Positions 35,581-41,928 of a stretch of DNA of 64,000 nt are shown here, in pieces; position 1 is the first letter of the stretch, and each line of letters begins with the position of its first letter. The position numbers and the translations under genes were made by a program. Origin of the DNA: Achromobacter pestifer (GTDB taxonomy: Bacteria > Pseudomonadota > Gammaproteobacteria > Burkholderiales > Burkholderiaceae_B); contig NZ_CADIJX010000004.1 in the NCBI RefSeq assembly GCF_902859625.1, forward strand, positions 124,001 through 188,000, given 5' to 3'. Below the pieces are notes generated by a model. It ran no database searches, was not told the origin of the DNA, and saw only the letters and a list, made by a program, of their open reading frames with translations.

Positions 35581-36324
35581 ATGCTGCCTACCCTGCCGTT
35601 TCCCGATCTTTGGCACTACGCCGCCATGGCATTGGTGGTGTTCGGCGCCGCGATAGCGCAAGGCGTGGGCGGCATCGGCTTCGCGATGTTCGCGGCGCCG
35701 GTGGCGGCGATGTTCTTTCCCCAGTTGGCCCCGGGCCCGCTGCTGACGCTGGGCGGCTTCATTTCCCTGCTGACCGCCCTGCGGGAGCGTGCCTTCATCG
35801 ACTGGTCCGCCGTCTCGTATGCGCTGGCGGGCCGGGTGGTGGGCACGTTGATTGCCATCTACGCCATGGCGCGCTTTGCGCCGCAGGCGTTGGGCGTGCT
35901 GTTCGCCTGCCTGATCCTGACCGCCGTCGCGCTCAGCGTGGCGGGCCTGCGCTTTACCGCCACGCCAGGACGGGTTTCCGGGGCCGGCGTGGCCTCCGGC
36001 ATCATGGGCACGATGACCTCGGTCGGCGCGCCCCCCATTGCCATCGTGCTGCAACACACCGCGCCGCCGCGGCTGCGCGCCACCCTGGGCGTGGTGCTGT
36101 TCCTGGGATCGATCTTCTCGCTGGCCATGCTGGCGCTGGCCAAGCGATACACGGGTTACCACGCCGGGCTGGCACTCAGCCTGGCGCCCTTCCTGCTGGC
36201 AGGTTTCGCGGTCTCCAACCGGTTGCGCACCTTGTTACCGCCTCATGCCGTGCGCGGCGTGCTGCTGGCGGTCTGCGCGCTGGGCGCGGCGGGCGTGTTG
36301 GTCAAAGCCTTCTGGGGCGCCTGA
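35581..36324 (+). CDS. TauE/SafE-family membrane carrier
   Basis: A 247-residue integral membrane protein of the TauE/SafE (DUF81) family: about eight hydrophobic segments, N-terminal GVGGIGFAMFAAPVAAMFFPQLAPGPLL and a second-half repeat GIMGTMTSVGAPPIAIVLQH. Members export sulfite, sulfoacetate and other organic anions, or import some of them. It is divergent from the large permease and upstream of the GntR regulator on the same strand, so it is probably co-regulated. It may export an inhibitory product of the diiron-oxidase pathway. Confidence 0.88.
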   Translation: MLPTLPFPDLWHYAAMALVVFGAAIAQGVGGIGFAMFAAPVAAMFFPQLAPGPLLTLGGFISLLTALRERAFIDWSAVSYALAGRVVGTLIAIYAMARFAPQALGVLFACLILTAVALSVAGLRFTATPGRVSGAGVASGIMGTMTSVGAPPIAIVLQHTAPPRLRATLGVVLFLGSIFSLAMLALAKRYTGYHAGLALSLAPFLLAGFAVSNRLRTLLPPHAVRGVLLAVCALGAAGVLVKAFWGA

Positions 36325-36360
36325 TGCGGCGCTTCTGCAACGGCGCGCGGCTACACCCGG

Positions 36361-36386
36361 TAATACAATGGAGACTGTATCCATTA
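36361..36386. promoter_or_regulatory. Candidate autoregulatory site of the GntR gene
   Basis: TAATACAATGG and GTATCCATTA face each other around the earliest possible start codon. Read on the minus strand the site contains ATTGTATTAC, close to the ATTGTATAC of the two strong sites at 33715 and 39001. An imperfect match, so only suggestive. Confidence 0.35.
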
Positions 36387-37120
36387 ATCCAGACATGCTC
36401 GCCATGACCACTTCGCCCGTCAGCCCGCAAGCCGTAGAGACGCAGTCTTCCGCTCCGCTGAAGATCGGCGAGCAGCATCCGCAGCTGTTTGCCGTGATCC
36501 GCGACAAGCTGCGCGAACGCATTCTCAGTGGCGAGTTCACGCCCGGCGACCGCCTGGTCGAAGGCCGCTTGTCCGAGGAAATGGGCGTATCGCGCATCCC
36601 GGTGCGCGAAGCCCTTCGCGCCTTGGCGGCCGAAGGCCTGGTCACCATCGAGCCCCGCCGTGGCGCGTCCGTGTCGGTGCTGTCCGATGCGGTCGCCTAC
36701 GACATGGTGGAAGTTCGCGCCACGCTGGAAGGCCTGAACGCCAAACTGGCCGCCCAACGCCGTGACGCCAAGACGGTCGAACGCCTGCAAGCCTTCCTGC
36801 GCGAAGGCACGGAGGCCGCGCGCGGCGAACAGCTGGACAAGTTCCTGGCGCTGAATTCGCAGTTCCACGAAATGCTGGCCACCATCGGCGGCAACGTGGT
36901 GCTGACGGATCTGATGCGTTCGCTGCGCGACCGCACGGCGTTGCTGTTCGCGCCCAGCAACATGCACCGCGCCAAGGCAAACTGGGACGAGCACTCGCAG
37001 ATATTGAACGCGGTCATCGCCGGCAATGGCGACTTGGCCGCGCTGCTGGCCAGCCAGCACGTGCACAACGCGGCCAAGGCCTATACCGATACCCAGCAGC
37101 AGCACGCAGCGGCGGACTGA
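36368..37120 (+). CDS. GntR-family transcriptional regulator, FCD type
   Basis: About 250 residues: an N-terminal winged helix (LRERILSGEFTPGDRLVEGRLSEEMGVSRIPVREALRALAAEGLVTIEPRRGASV) followed by an all-helical FCD ligand and metal-binding domain (VEVRATLEGLNAKLAA..., LNSQFHEML, WDEHSQILNAV). His in HEML and EEHS-like positions are typical metal ligands. The start is uncertain: ATG at 36368, 36395 or 36404 are all in frame and none has a good Shine-Dalgarno. FCD regulators usually repress catabolic genes until a small carboxylate binds. The GTATAC sites around the cluster are its likely operators. Confidence 0.9.
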   Translation: METVSINPDMLAMTTSPVSPQAVETQSSAPLKIGEQHPQLFAVIRDKLRERILSGEFTPGDRLVEGRLSEEMGVSRIPVREALRALAAEGLVTIEPRRGASVSVLSDAVAYDMVEVRATLEGLNAKLAAQRRDAKTVERLQAFLREGTEAARGEQLDKFLALNSQFHEMLATIGGNVVLTDLMRSLRDRTALLFAPSNMHRAKANWDEHSQILNAVIAGNGDLAALLASQHVHNAAKAYTDTQQQHAAAD

Positions 37121-37165
37121 GGAGAATCCCTGGGCGGCGCAAGGGCGCCTGGCCGCCCGACCTGC

Positions 37166-37507
37166 CTAGCGAGTGGCGTCGACCGTGTCGGACGCGGCAC
37201 CCACCACGACGCCCTTGCCGTTCTGCACGACCCAGGACACCTTGACGTCGCCATTCACGAACGTCTGGCATGCCATGCGGTAGCCAGCGTCGAAGTCTTC
37301 AGGGCGCAGGTGCTTGCGCTCTTTCGGCTTGATCGCATCGGTGTTTTCAAGCCCTTCCTCGATGCGGCACTTGCAGGTGCCGCACAGGCCGCCCCCGCAT
37401 TTGAACGGGATGCCGCCTTTTTCCTTCAACGACACGCGCAGCAGGTTGCTGTTCTCGGGCGCGGTCGCCACCATGCCGCCGTTCGAGATGAAAGTGATCT
37501 GAACCAT
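37166..37507 (-). CDS. 2Fe-2S ferredoxin (distal)
   Basis: A 113-residue plant/putidaredoxin-like 2Fe-2S ferredoxin with ligands Cys37, Cys42, Cys45 and Cys80 (FKCGGGLCGTCKC ... MACQ). Residues after 95 form a hydrophobic tail (GKGVVVGAASDTVDATR). The ATG at 37507 is preferred; a TTG at 37516 overlaps the previous stop. Last gene of the oxidase-ferredoxin-X-ferredoxin operon. It probably shuttles electrons from the reductase at 30664 to the diiron oxidase. Confidence 0.9.
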   Translation of the reverse strand: MVQITFISNGGMVATAPENSNLLRVSLKEKGGIPFKCGGGLCGTCKCRIEEGLENTDAIKPKERKHLRPEDFDAGYRMACQTFVNGDVKVSWVVQNGKGVVVGAASDTVDATR

Positions 37508-37512
37508 GTCGT

Positions 37513-37839
37513 TCAATGCTCCGCAACCGCGGCATTCGTCCGCAGCGTCAACGTGGATTCCATGCTGCCGAATCGCGTCAGGTGGGCCAGTTCCTTGCGG
37601 GCCGCCTCCACCGAGGCGAACTTCTCCAGGAACTTGGACGGCACGCGGTTCACCACATAGGGCGGCGTTTCTTCCGTCACGACCAGGCGCGTATCGCCGT
37701 GCAAGCGGGCGATCCGGAAAACCGCCAGCGCACGTCCATAGAACACATAGTCGTAGGTTTCAATGATGTCGACCTCGTCGCCCACCTCGGTGCGGAACAC
37801 CCCGGGCTTGGTCGTCAGAATCACATACACGGAGTCCAT
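37513..37839 (-). CDS. Uncharacterized 108-residue protein between two ferredoxins
   Basis: I do not recognise a family. The sequence starts MDSVYVILTTKPGVFRTEVGDEVDIIETYDYVFYGRALAVFRIARL, continues with VVTEETPPYVVNRVPSKFLEKF, and ends in a helical, partly hydrophilic tail. It looks like a small alpha/beta protein without signal peptide, membrane segment or cysteine cluster. The start is unclear: ATG at 37848, 37845 or 37839 are in frame. GGAGG sits at the right distance for the last, and the ferredoxin stop overlaps the first as ATGA. Fixed between two ferredoxin genes, it may be an effector or assembly partner of the diiron oxidase. That is inference only. Confidence 0.65.
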   Translation of the reverse strand: MDSVYVILTTKPGVFRTEVGDEVDIIETYDYVFYGRALAVFRIARLHGDTRLVVTEETPPYVVNRVPSKFLEKFASVEAARKELAHLTRFGSMESTLTLRTNAAVAEH

Positions 37840-37844
37840 CGCCA

Positions 37845-38144
37845 TCATGCCTCCATGTCCTGTAGCAGTTCGACGTCGCTGCTGAGCCATAGCTGGCACG
37901 CCAGCCGGTAGCCCTGGTCGACGCGATCGCCCAGCTGCTTTTTTTCCTTCCAGTTCACGGGCGGCAGGTGCTCGGCGCCGGCCAGCACGCGGCACGCGCA
38001 TTTGGCGCATTTGCCCATGCCGCATTCATAGCGCAGGTGCGGATAGGGAAACTGCTTGATGCCGGCCCGCACCACCAGGTTGGTGTTGTCCTTCACCACG
38101 TCGGTGTAGGTCTGGCCGCCTTTATGGAATACAACGGTAGGCAT
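37845..38144 (-). CDS. 2Fe-2S ferredoxin (proximal)
   Basis: A 99-residue 2Fe-2S ferredoxin with ligands Cys41, Cys46, Cys49 and Cys83 (YECGMGKCAKCAC ... LACQ). It differs from the second ferredoxin in the operon in length and surface charge (GDRVDQGYR), so the two may have different partners. It follows the diiron oxidase gene by about 70 bases and overlaps or abuts the small unknown gene. Confidence 0.9.
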   Translation of the reverse strand: MPTVVFHKGGQTYTDVVKDNTNLVVRAGIKQFPYPHLRYECGMGKCAKCACRVLAGAEHLPPVNWKEKKQLGDRVDQGYRLACQLWLSSDVELLQDMEA

Positions 38145-38215
38145 GAGTCTGTTGTCCAGGAGCTGCGGGCCAGCCGCGCCGTTCGCACGGCGCGGCCGGG
38201 AAAACCGGGTAGGGA

Positions 38216-38947
38216 TCAGGCGGCCAGGCCCAGTTCGGGAAGCTTGATCTCTTGCTGCACGTAGTCGGTGTAGAGCGCCGTGGTGTACAGCAGCCGCATC
38301 TGGGCGCCGACTTCGCAGATCTTCAGGCAGCGCTGTTGCAGCTCGACCGTGTTGGCGTGTTCCAGCACGATCTGATAGCCGCGTTCGCCGTGGATCTCGT
38401 CCGACACGATGTGCAGGTCGAAGAACTCCACTTCCTCATCGGTGAAGCCGTACTTGTCGCGCAGGGTCGGCGTCTGCTTGCGGTAGATGGACGGCACCTG
38501 CGATTCCAGCCCCACGACAAGACCCGCCACCGCAACGATGGGGTCTTCGCGCATGGCTACGGCGTAGCACCAGCTTTGCAGCGCGCGCGTGGTGGGCGAC
38601 ATGTTGTCGGGATTGGTCACCCGTTCCCGGGTGGTGCCGCAGGCTTCGGCAAAGCGTATCAACAGGTCGGTATGCCGGTCGCCGCCGATTTCCTCTTCAT
38701 ACATGTTGGCCAGCAGGAAGTCCTTGGCCTCGGTGTAGGTGTCGGGCGTGCGGGCATACAGATAAGCCAGATAGTCCGCGAACGGACCCACGTAGTGGTA
38801 GTGGTTCTCGGCCCATCGCGACAGGTGCTCGCGGCTGAGCTTGCCTTCAGCCCAGGCGATGGAAAAGGGCGAAGCGTTGGCGCTCTTGCCCTTGATCGCG
38901 TTTTCCAACGCGGTACGGAATTCATCTCGGTTCATCAGTTCTGCCAT
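38216..38947 (-). CDS. Haem-oxygenase-like diiron oxidase (PqqC/TenA-fold, CADD-like)
   Basis: A 243-residue all-helical protein of the PqqC/CADD fold. All six ligands of a haem-oxygenase-like diiron oxidase can be traced: Glu85 and His92 (YEEEIGGDRH), Glu148 (VGLESQVP), then His179, Asp183 and His186 (FFDLHIVSDEIH). Their spacing matches the CADD site as I recall it (E81, H88, E142, H174, D178, H181). Known relatives cleave C-C, C-N or N-N bonds in fatty acids, lysine derivatives and tyrosine-derived substrates. The start at 38947 has GGAG upstream. First gene of an operon with two ferredoxins; the identical operator-like 14-mer lies 53 bases upstream. The substrate is unknown. Confidence 0.85.
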   Translation of the reverse strand: MAELMNRDEFRTALENAIKGKSANASPFSIAWAEGKLSREHLSRWAENHYHYVGPFADYLAYLYARTPDTYTEAKDFLLANMYEEEIGGDRHTDLLIRFAEACGTTRERVTNPDNMSPTTRALQSWCYAVAMREDPIVAVAGLVVGLESQVPSIYRKQTPTLRDKYGFTDEEVEFFDLHIVSDEIHGERGYQIVLEHANTVELQQRCLKICEVGAQMRLLYTTALYTDYVQQEIKLPELGLAA

Positions 38948-39000
38948 GACGCGCTCCAGTCCAGTGGGAGGAATTCCAGGCTGTTCTAGCCCGGCCATGT

Positions 39001-39014
39001 TGAACATTGTATAC
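39001..39014 (-). promoter_or_regulatory. Operator-like 14-mer upstream of the diiron oxidase operon
   Basis: Identical to 33715-33728 (TGAACATTGTATAC) and at nearly the same distance from the start codon. TATACAAT on the minus strand may be the -10 box. Candidate site of the GntR regulator encoded at 36368. Confidence 0.68.
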
Positions 39015-39173
39015 CGTCTACTCTTTTCAACTGCTAGGGCAATCCCGGAGAAACACAAGGAAAACGGGGTCAGACTCTTTCAGATCAAGGACTTGTCGAC
39101 GAAGAAGGCCGGGTGGACGGTAGCGGTCGTGGCTAGTACAATGAATACACTTTCAATGCAATACGGAAATACC

Positions 39174-39389
39174 ATGACTACCCGCCATCCCCTGGGAGAC
39201 GCCCCGATCGGTCAGCAATTGCTGACGCACTATGCCCGCCGCGATGCGGTGCGCCACGCCACGCCGTTGTTTCCTTCGTCCTGGGCCGAGCTGTTCGCGC
39301 CGTTCCGCAACGCCCGCCTGCAACCGCTGCGCGCAGCCGCACCCGCGGCCCGTCGCAACGACGACGATCCGGTCTGCCAAGCAGGCTGA
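39174..39389 (+). CDS. Small hypothetical protein
   Basis: A 71-residue reading frame starting MTTRHPLGDAPIGQQLLTHYARRDAVRHATPLFPSSW, with GGAAA seven bases before the ATG. It is basic (many Arg), Ala-rich toward the C-terminus, and ends DDDPVCQAG. No recognizable domain or signal. Upstream, GTACAATGAATAC at 39136-39148 resembles the operator family of the neighbouring cluster. It may be a real small gene, because codon use and Shine-Dalgarno look reasonable, but conservation has to decide. Confidence 0.45.
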   Translation: MTTRHPLGDAPIGQQLLTHYARRDAVRHATPLFPSSWAELFAPFRNARLQPLRAAAPAARRNDDDPVCQAG

Positions 39390-39438
39390 TCACACGAAAG
39401 ATGCCGGGGCGAGCGCCCCGGCCAAGAAACGCCGCCGC

Positions 39439-39870
39439 TTAACGGCGGGCGCGCAAGCTGGCCCGAGCGCGGGCATCCTGCAACGCGGCATTGCGTTGGC
39501 GATGCTCATTGGCGCCCGCCAGCACCAACACCACCGCAAACCCGACGGTATAGGCCAGCACGTCCCACCAATCGGGCACGCTGCCGAGCACGACGCGCAG
39601 CACCGGCTGCTCGATCTGCCAGCCGTACAGCCGCGCCAGGTACTGGCCGAACTCCACCGCGTACCCCGTCAGCAACGCGGCCAGCGCCAGCACCCACACC
39701 CGCGCACGAATGAAGGTGCGATACACCAGATAGACCCAGCCCACGGCCACCACATCCCCTACGAATCCGCGCAGGAACGGATAGGGCGCACCATACAAGG
39801 CGATCAGCGCCAGCAGCGCGGTCACGGCAATCAGGGCGGCGAACGCGCGCCCATTGAACGTCAGGGTCAT
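39439..39870 (-). CDS. DUF2809 small membrane protein
   Basis: A 143-residue membrane protein with four predicted membrane helices: FAALIAVTALLALIALYG, FVGDVVAVGWVYLVYRTFI, VLALAALLTGYAVEFGQYL and WWDVLAYTVGFAVVLVLAG. The pattern FLRGFVGDVVAVGWVYLVYR and the final PDWWDVLAYTVG are those of DUF2809. The start at 39870 gives the family length; an ATG at 39924 would add 18 residues. The function of the family is unknown. Confidence 0.78.
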   Translation of the reverse strand: MTLTFNGRAFAALIAVTALLALIALYGAPYPFLRGFVGDVVAVGWVYLVYRTFIRARVWVLALAALLTGYAVEFGQYLARLYGWQIEQPVLRVVLGSVPDWWDVLAYTVGFAVVLVLAGANEHRQRNAALQDARARASLRARR

Positions 39871-40220
39871 GGCAACAAACAGCAGAGAGTGAAAGGGCGG
39901 ATACCCCGTGAATGCGGGATCCATCGCAGCCCGAATCCAGTGCGGACCAGGCAACGGGGCAGGGTACTAGAAATCTGCGGGAAAACCCGGGATATCGGTG
40001 GACACATGCGTCACCAAAAGTTATCCCGTCTTATCCACCGGCTATCCACTGCCTATCCACCCGAAATCCACCGACTTACCCACACACTTATCCACCGGCC
40101 TCTGGCGATGGCACCGCTGGCGCCTCGTCTGCCGCCACAATCCGCCACCATTAAGGCGTACCATTAAGCCACCTTGGAACACGCCCCCGGGCGCAACGAA
40201 AAGACGCCCCGGAGCTCCGC
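39871..40220. other. Divergent intergenic region between DUF2809 and MFS genes
   Basis: About 350 bases without a convincing gene. Its notable content is the phased array of DnaA-box-like 9-mers at 40021-40096, plus a possible inverted copy (CGGTGGAC) at 39996-40003. The MFS promoter should lie between the array and 40221. Confidence 0.6.
40021..40096 (+). repeat. Helically phased array of DnaA-box-like 9-mers
   Basis: Seven direct 9-mers related to TTATCCACA begin at 40021 (TTATCCCGT), 40031 (TTATCCACC), 40042 (CTATCCACT), 40053 (CTATCCACC), 40064 (AAATCCACC), 40076 (TTACCCACA) and 40088 (TTATCCACC). Start-to-start distances are 10, 11, 11, 11, 12 and 12 bases, about one helical turn. Three of them differ from the E. 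coli DnaA box consensus by one base. The array lies in a non-coding region 125 bases before the MFS gene. Confidence 0.75.
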
Positions 40221-41912
40221 ATGCGCCCCCCCGTCTCTCCCTCTGCCGACCTCCCGCCAGGCTCGCCCGTGGCGCCCCCTGCTCCTCTCACGGTCAGCAC
40301 GCTTTCCCCCTTCGCTTTTCCAGCATTCCGCATCATCTGGATCGCCAACCTGTTTGCCAACCTGGGCACATGGGCGCAATCCGTCGCCGCCGCCTGGATC
40401 GTCACCACGGAACAAAGCAGCCCCTTGATGGTGGCCATGATCCAGGTGGCCGCCGCGTTTCCGCTGGTGGCCTTGTCCATCCTGACGGGAGTGCTGGCCG
40501 ACAACTACGACCGCCGCAAGGTCATGCTGATCGGCATGCTGATGGAACTCGCGGGTGGCGTCTTCATCACCCTGCTGGCGTTCGCCGGCCTGCTGCACCC
40601 GATCACGCTGATCGCCTCGGTTTTCTGCATTGCCATCGGCAGCGCCATCGTCACCCCGGCCTGGCAGGCCGCGGTGGGCGAACAGGTGCCGCGTGCGCAC
40701 GTCGGCAGCGCGGTCCTGCTCAATAGCGTCAATTACAACGTGGCGCGTGCCGTCGGGCCCGCCATCGGCGGCCTGTTGCTGGGCGCCATGGGCGCCCCCT
40801 GGGTCTTCCTGCTGAATTGCTTTTGCTATGGCGGCCTGATCTGGGCGATCTGGCGCTGGCGGCGCGAGCTGCCCGTGCGCCGCTTGCCGCCTGAAGGCCT
40901 GTTTGAAGGCGTGGTCGCCGCGCTGCGCTACACCCAGCATTCCACGGTGACGCGCGTCGTGATGTTGCGCTCGTTCGCGTTCGGGCTGTCGGCCAGCGCC
41001 TTGTGGGCGTTGCTGCCGCTGCTGGCGCACGATCAAGAGGAAGGCAGCGCCTTGCTCTACGGCTACATGCTGGGCGCACTGGGCGTGGGCGCGATCCTGG
41101 GCAGCGCCTTCGTGCGCCGCGTGCAGGCCGCCTGGGGCGCCAGCGGACTCGTCACCGTGGCGGCGGCTCTACTGGCCGCCTGCCTGCTGGCGCTGGGCCT
41201 GACCAGCACCTTGTGGGTCGCGTTTCCCGCGTTGCTGCTGTCGGGCAGTTGCTGGATCGGCGTCCTGGCCACCTACAACACCACCGTTCAGATGCTGGTG
41301 CCGGATTGGGTCAAGGCGCGCGCGCTGGCGCTCTACCAGACCGCCATCTTTGGCGGACTGGCGGCAGGCTCGTTCATGTGGGGCCATTTTGCGGGCACCA
41401 TGGGCGTGTCTGGCGCGCTCAGCACCGCCGGCATCATGCTGGGCATCACCGTCGCCTTGCTGTATCGGTCGCGCCTGCCTGAGCATGTGGATACCCAATC
41501 GTTGACGCGCGTCGACAACACCGAACCCGCGATGGCCGCCGCTGGCTTCAACACCCAGCATGGTTCCGTGCTGGTCGCAGTGGAATACCTGATCGAACGC
41601 GACAAGCTGTCCGCCCTGATTGGTGCTGCGCACCCCTTGCGGCTGCTGCGCCTGCGCAACGGCGCACAGCAATGGCAGTTGTTCCGCGATCTGGAGCGCG
41701 AGGGCGTCTGGCGCGAAGTGTTCCTGGTGGAAAGCTGGATGCAATACCTGCGCATGATCGACCGCCTGACGCTGGCGGACAAGATGGTGCTGGACGAAGT
41801 GCGCGCGTTGCACAGCGGTGACAAACCGCCAGTGGTGTCGCGCAATGTCAGCTATCTGGCCATGAACGAAGCGCAAGGCTTCTCTCTACGCCGAGATCCC
41901 GAATCCCTGTGA
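40221..41912 (+). CDS. MFS exporter, EntS-like (MFS_3) family
   Basis: A 563-residue major facilitator protein. Residues about 30-430 hold the 10-12 helix transporter core, with IIWIANLFANLGTWAQSVAAAWIV, GVLADNYDRRKVMLIGMLMEL (the loop 2-3 motif A) and NSVNYNVARAVGPAIGGLLLGAMGAPWVFLLN. The last 130 residues are a cytoplasmic domain (VLVAVEYLIERDKLSALIGAAHPLRLLRLRNGAQQWQLFRDLEREGVWREVFLVESWMQYLR) found in this MFS subfamily. GGAG lies nine bases before the ATG. The next gene starts 16 bases downstream, so they form a two-gene operon. The substrate is unknown. Confidence 0.87.
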   Translation: MRPPVSPSADLPPGSPVAPPAPLTVSTLSPFAFPAFRIIWIANLFANLGTWAQSVAAAWIVTTEQSSPLMVAMIQVAAAFPLVALSILTGVLADNYDRRKVMLIGMLMELAGGVFITLLAFAGLLHPITLIASVFCIAIGSAIVTPAWQAAVGEQVPRAHVGSAVLLNSVNYNVARAVGPAIGGLLLGAMGAPWVFLLNCFCYGGLIWAIWRWRRELPVRRLPPEGLFEGVVAALRYTQHSTVTRVVMLRSFAFGLSASALWALLPLLAHDQEEGSALLYGYMLGALGVGAILGSAFVRRVQAAWGASGLVTVAAALLAACLLALGLTSTLWVAFPALLLSGSCWIGVLATYNTTVQMLVPDWVKARALALYQTAIFGGLAAGSFMWGHFAGTMGVSGALSTAGIMLGITVALLYRSRLPEHVDTQSLTRVDNTEPAMAAAGFNTQHGSVLVAVEYLIERDKLSALIGAAHPLRLLRLRNGAQQWQLFRDLEREGVWREVFLVESWMQYLRMIDRLTLADKMVLDEVRALHSGDKPPVVSRNVSYLAMNEAQGFSLRRDPESL

Positions 41913-41928
41913 ACCGCGAGGCCCGCCC

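Noticed and set aside
39068-39085. Fragment GGGGTCAGAC as an IS or REP remnant
   Set aside because: It resembles a common repeat core, but only a dozen bases are present without a partner arm.
40021-40096. CRISPR array
   Set aside because: The units are 9-mers spaced 10-12 bases with no spacers of useful length and no cas genes nearby.
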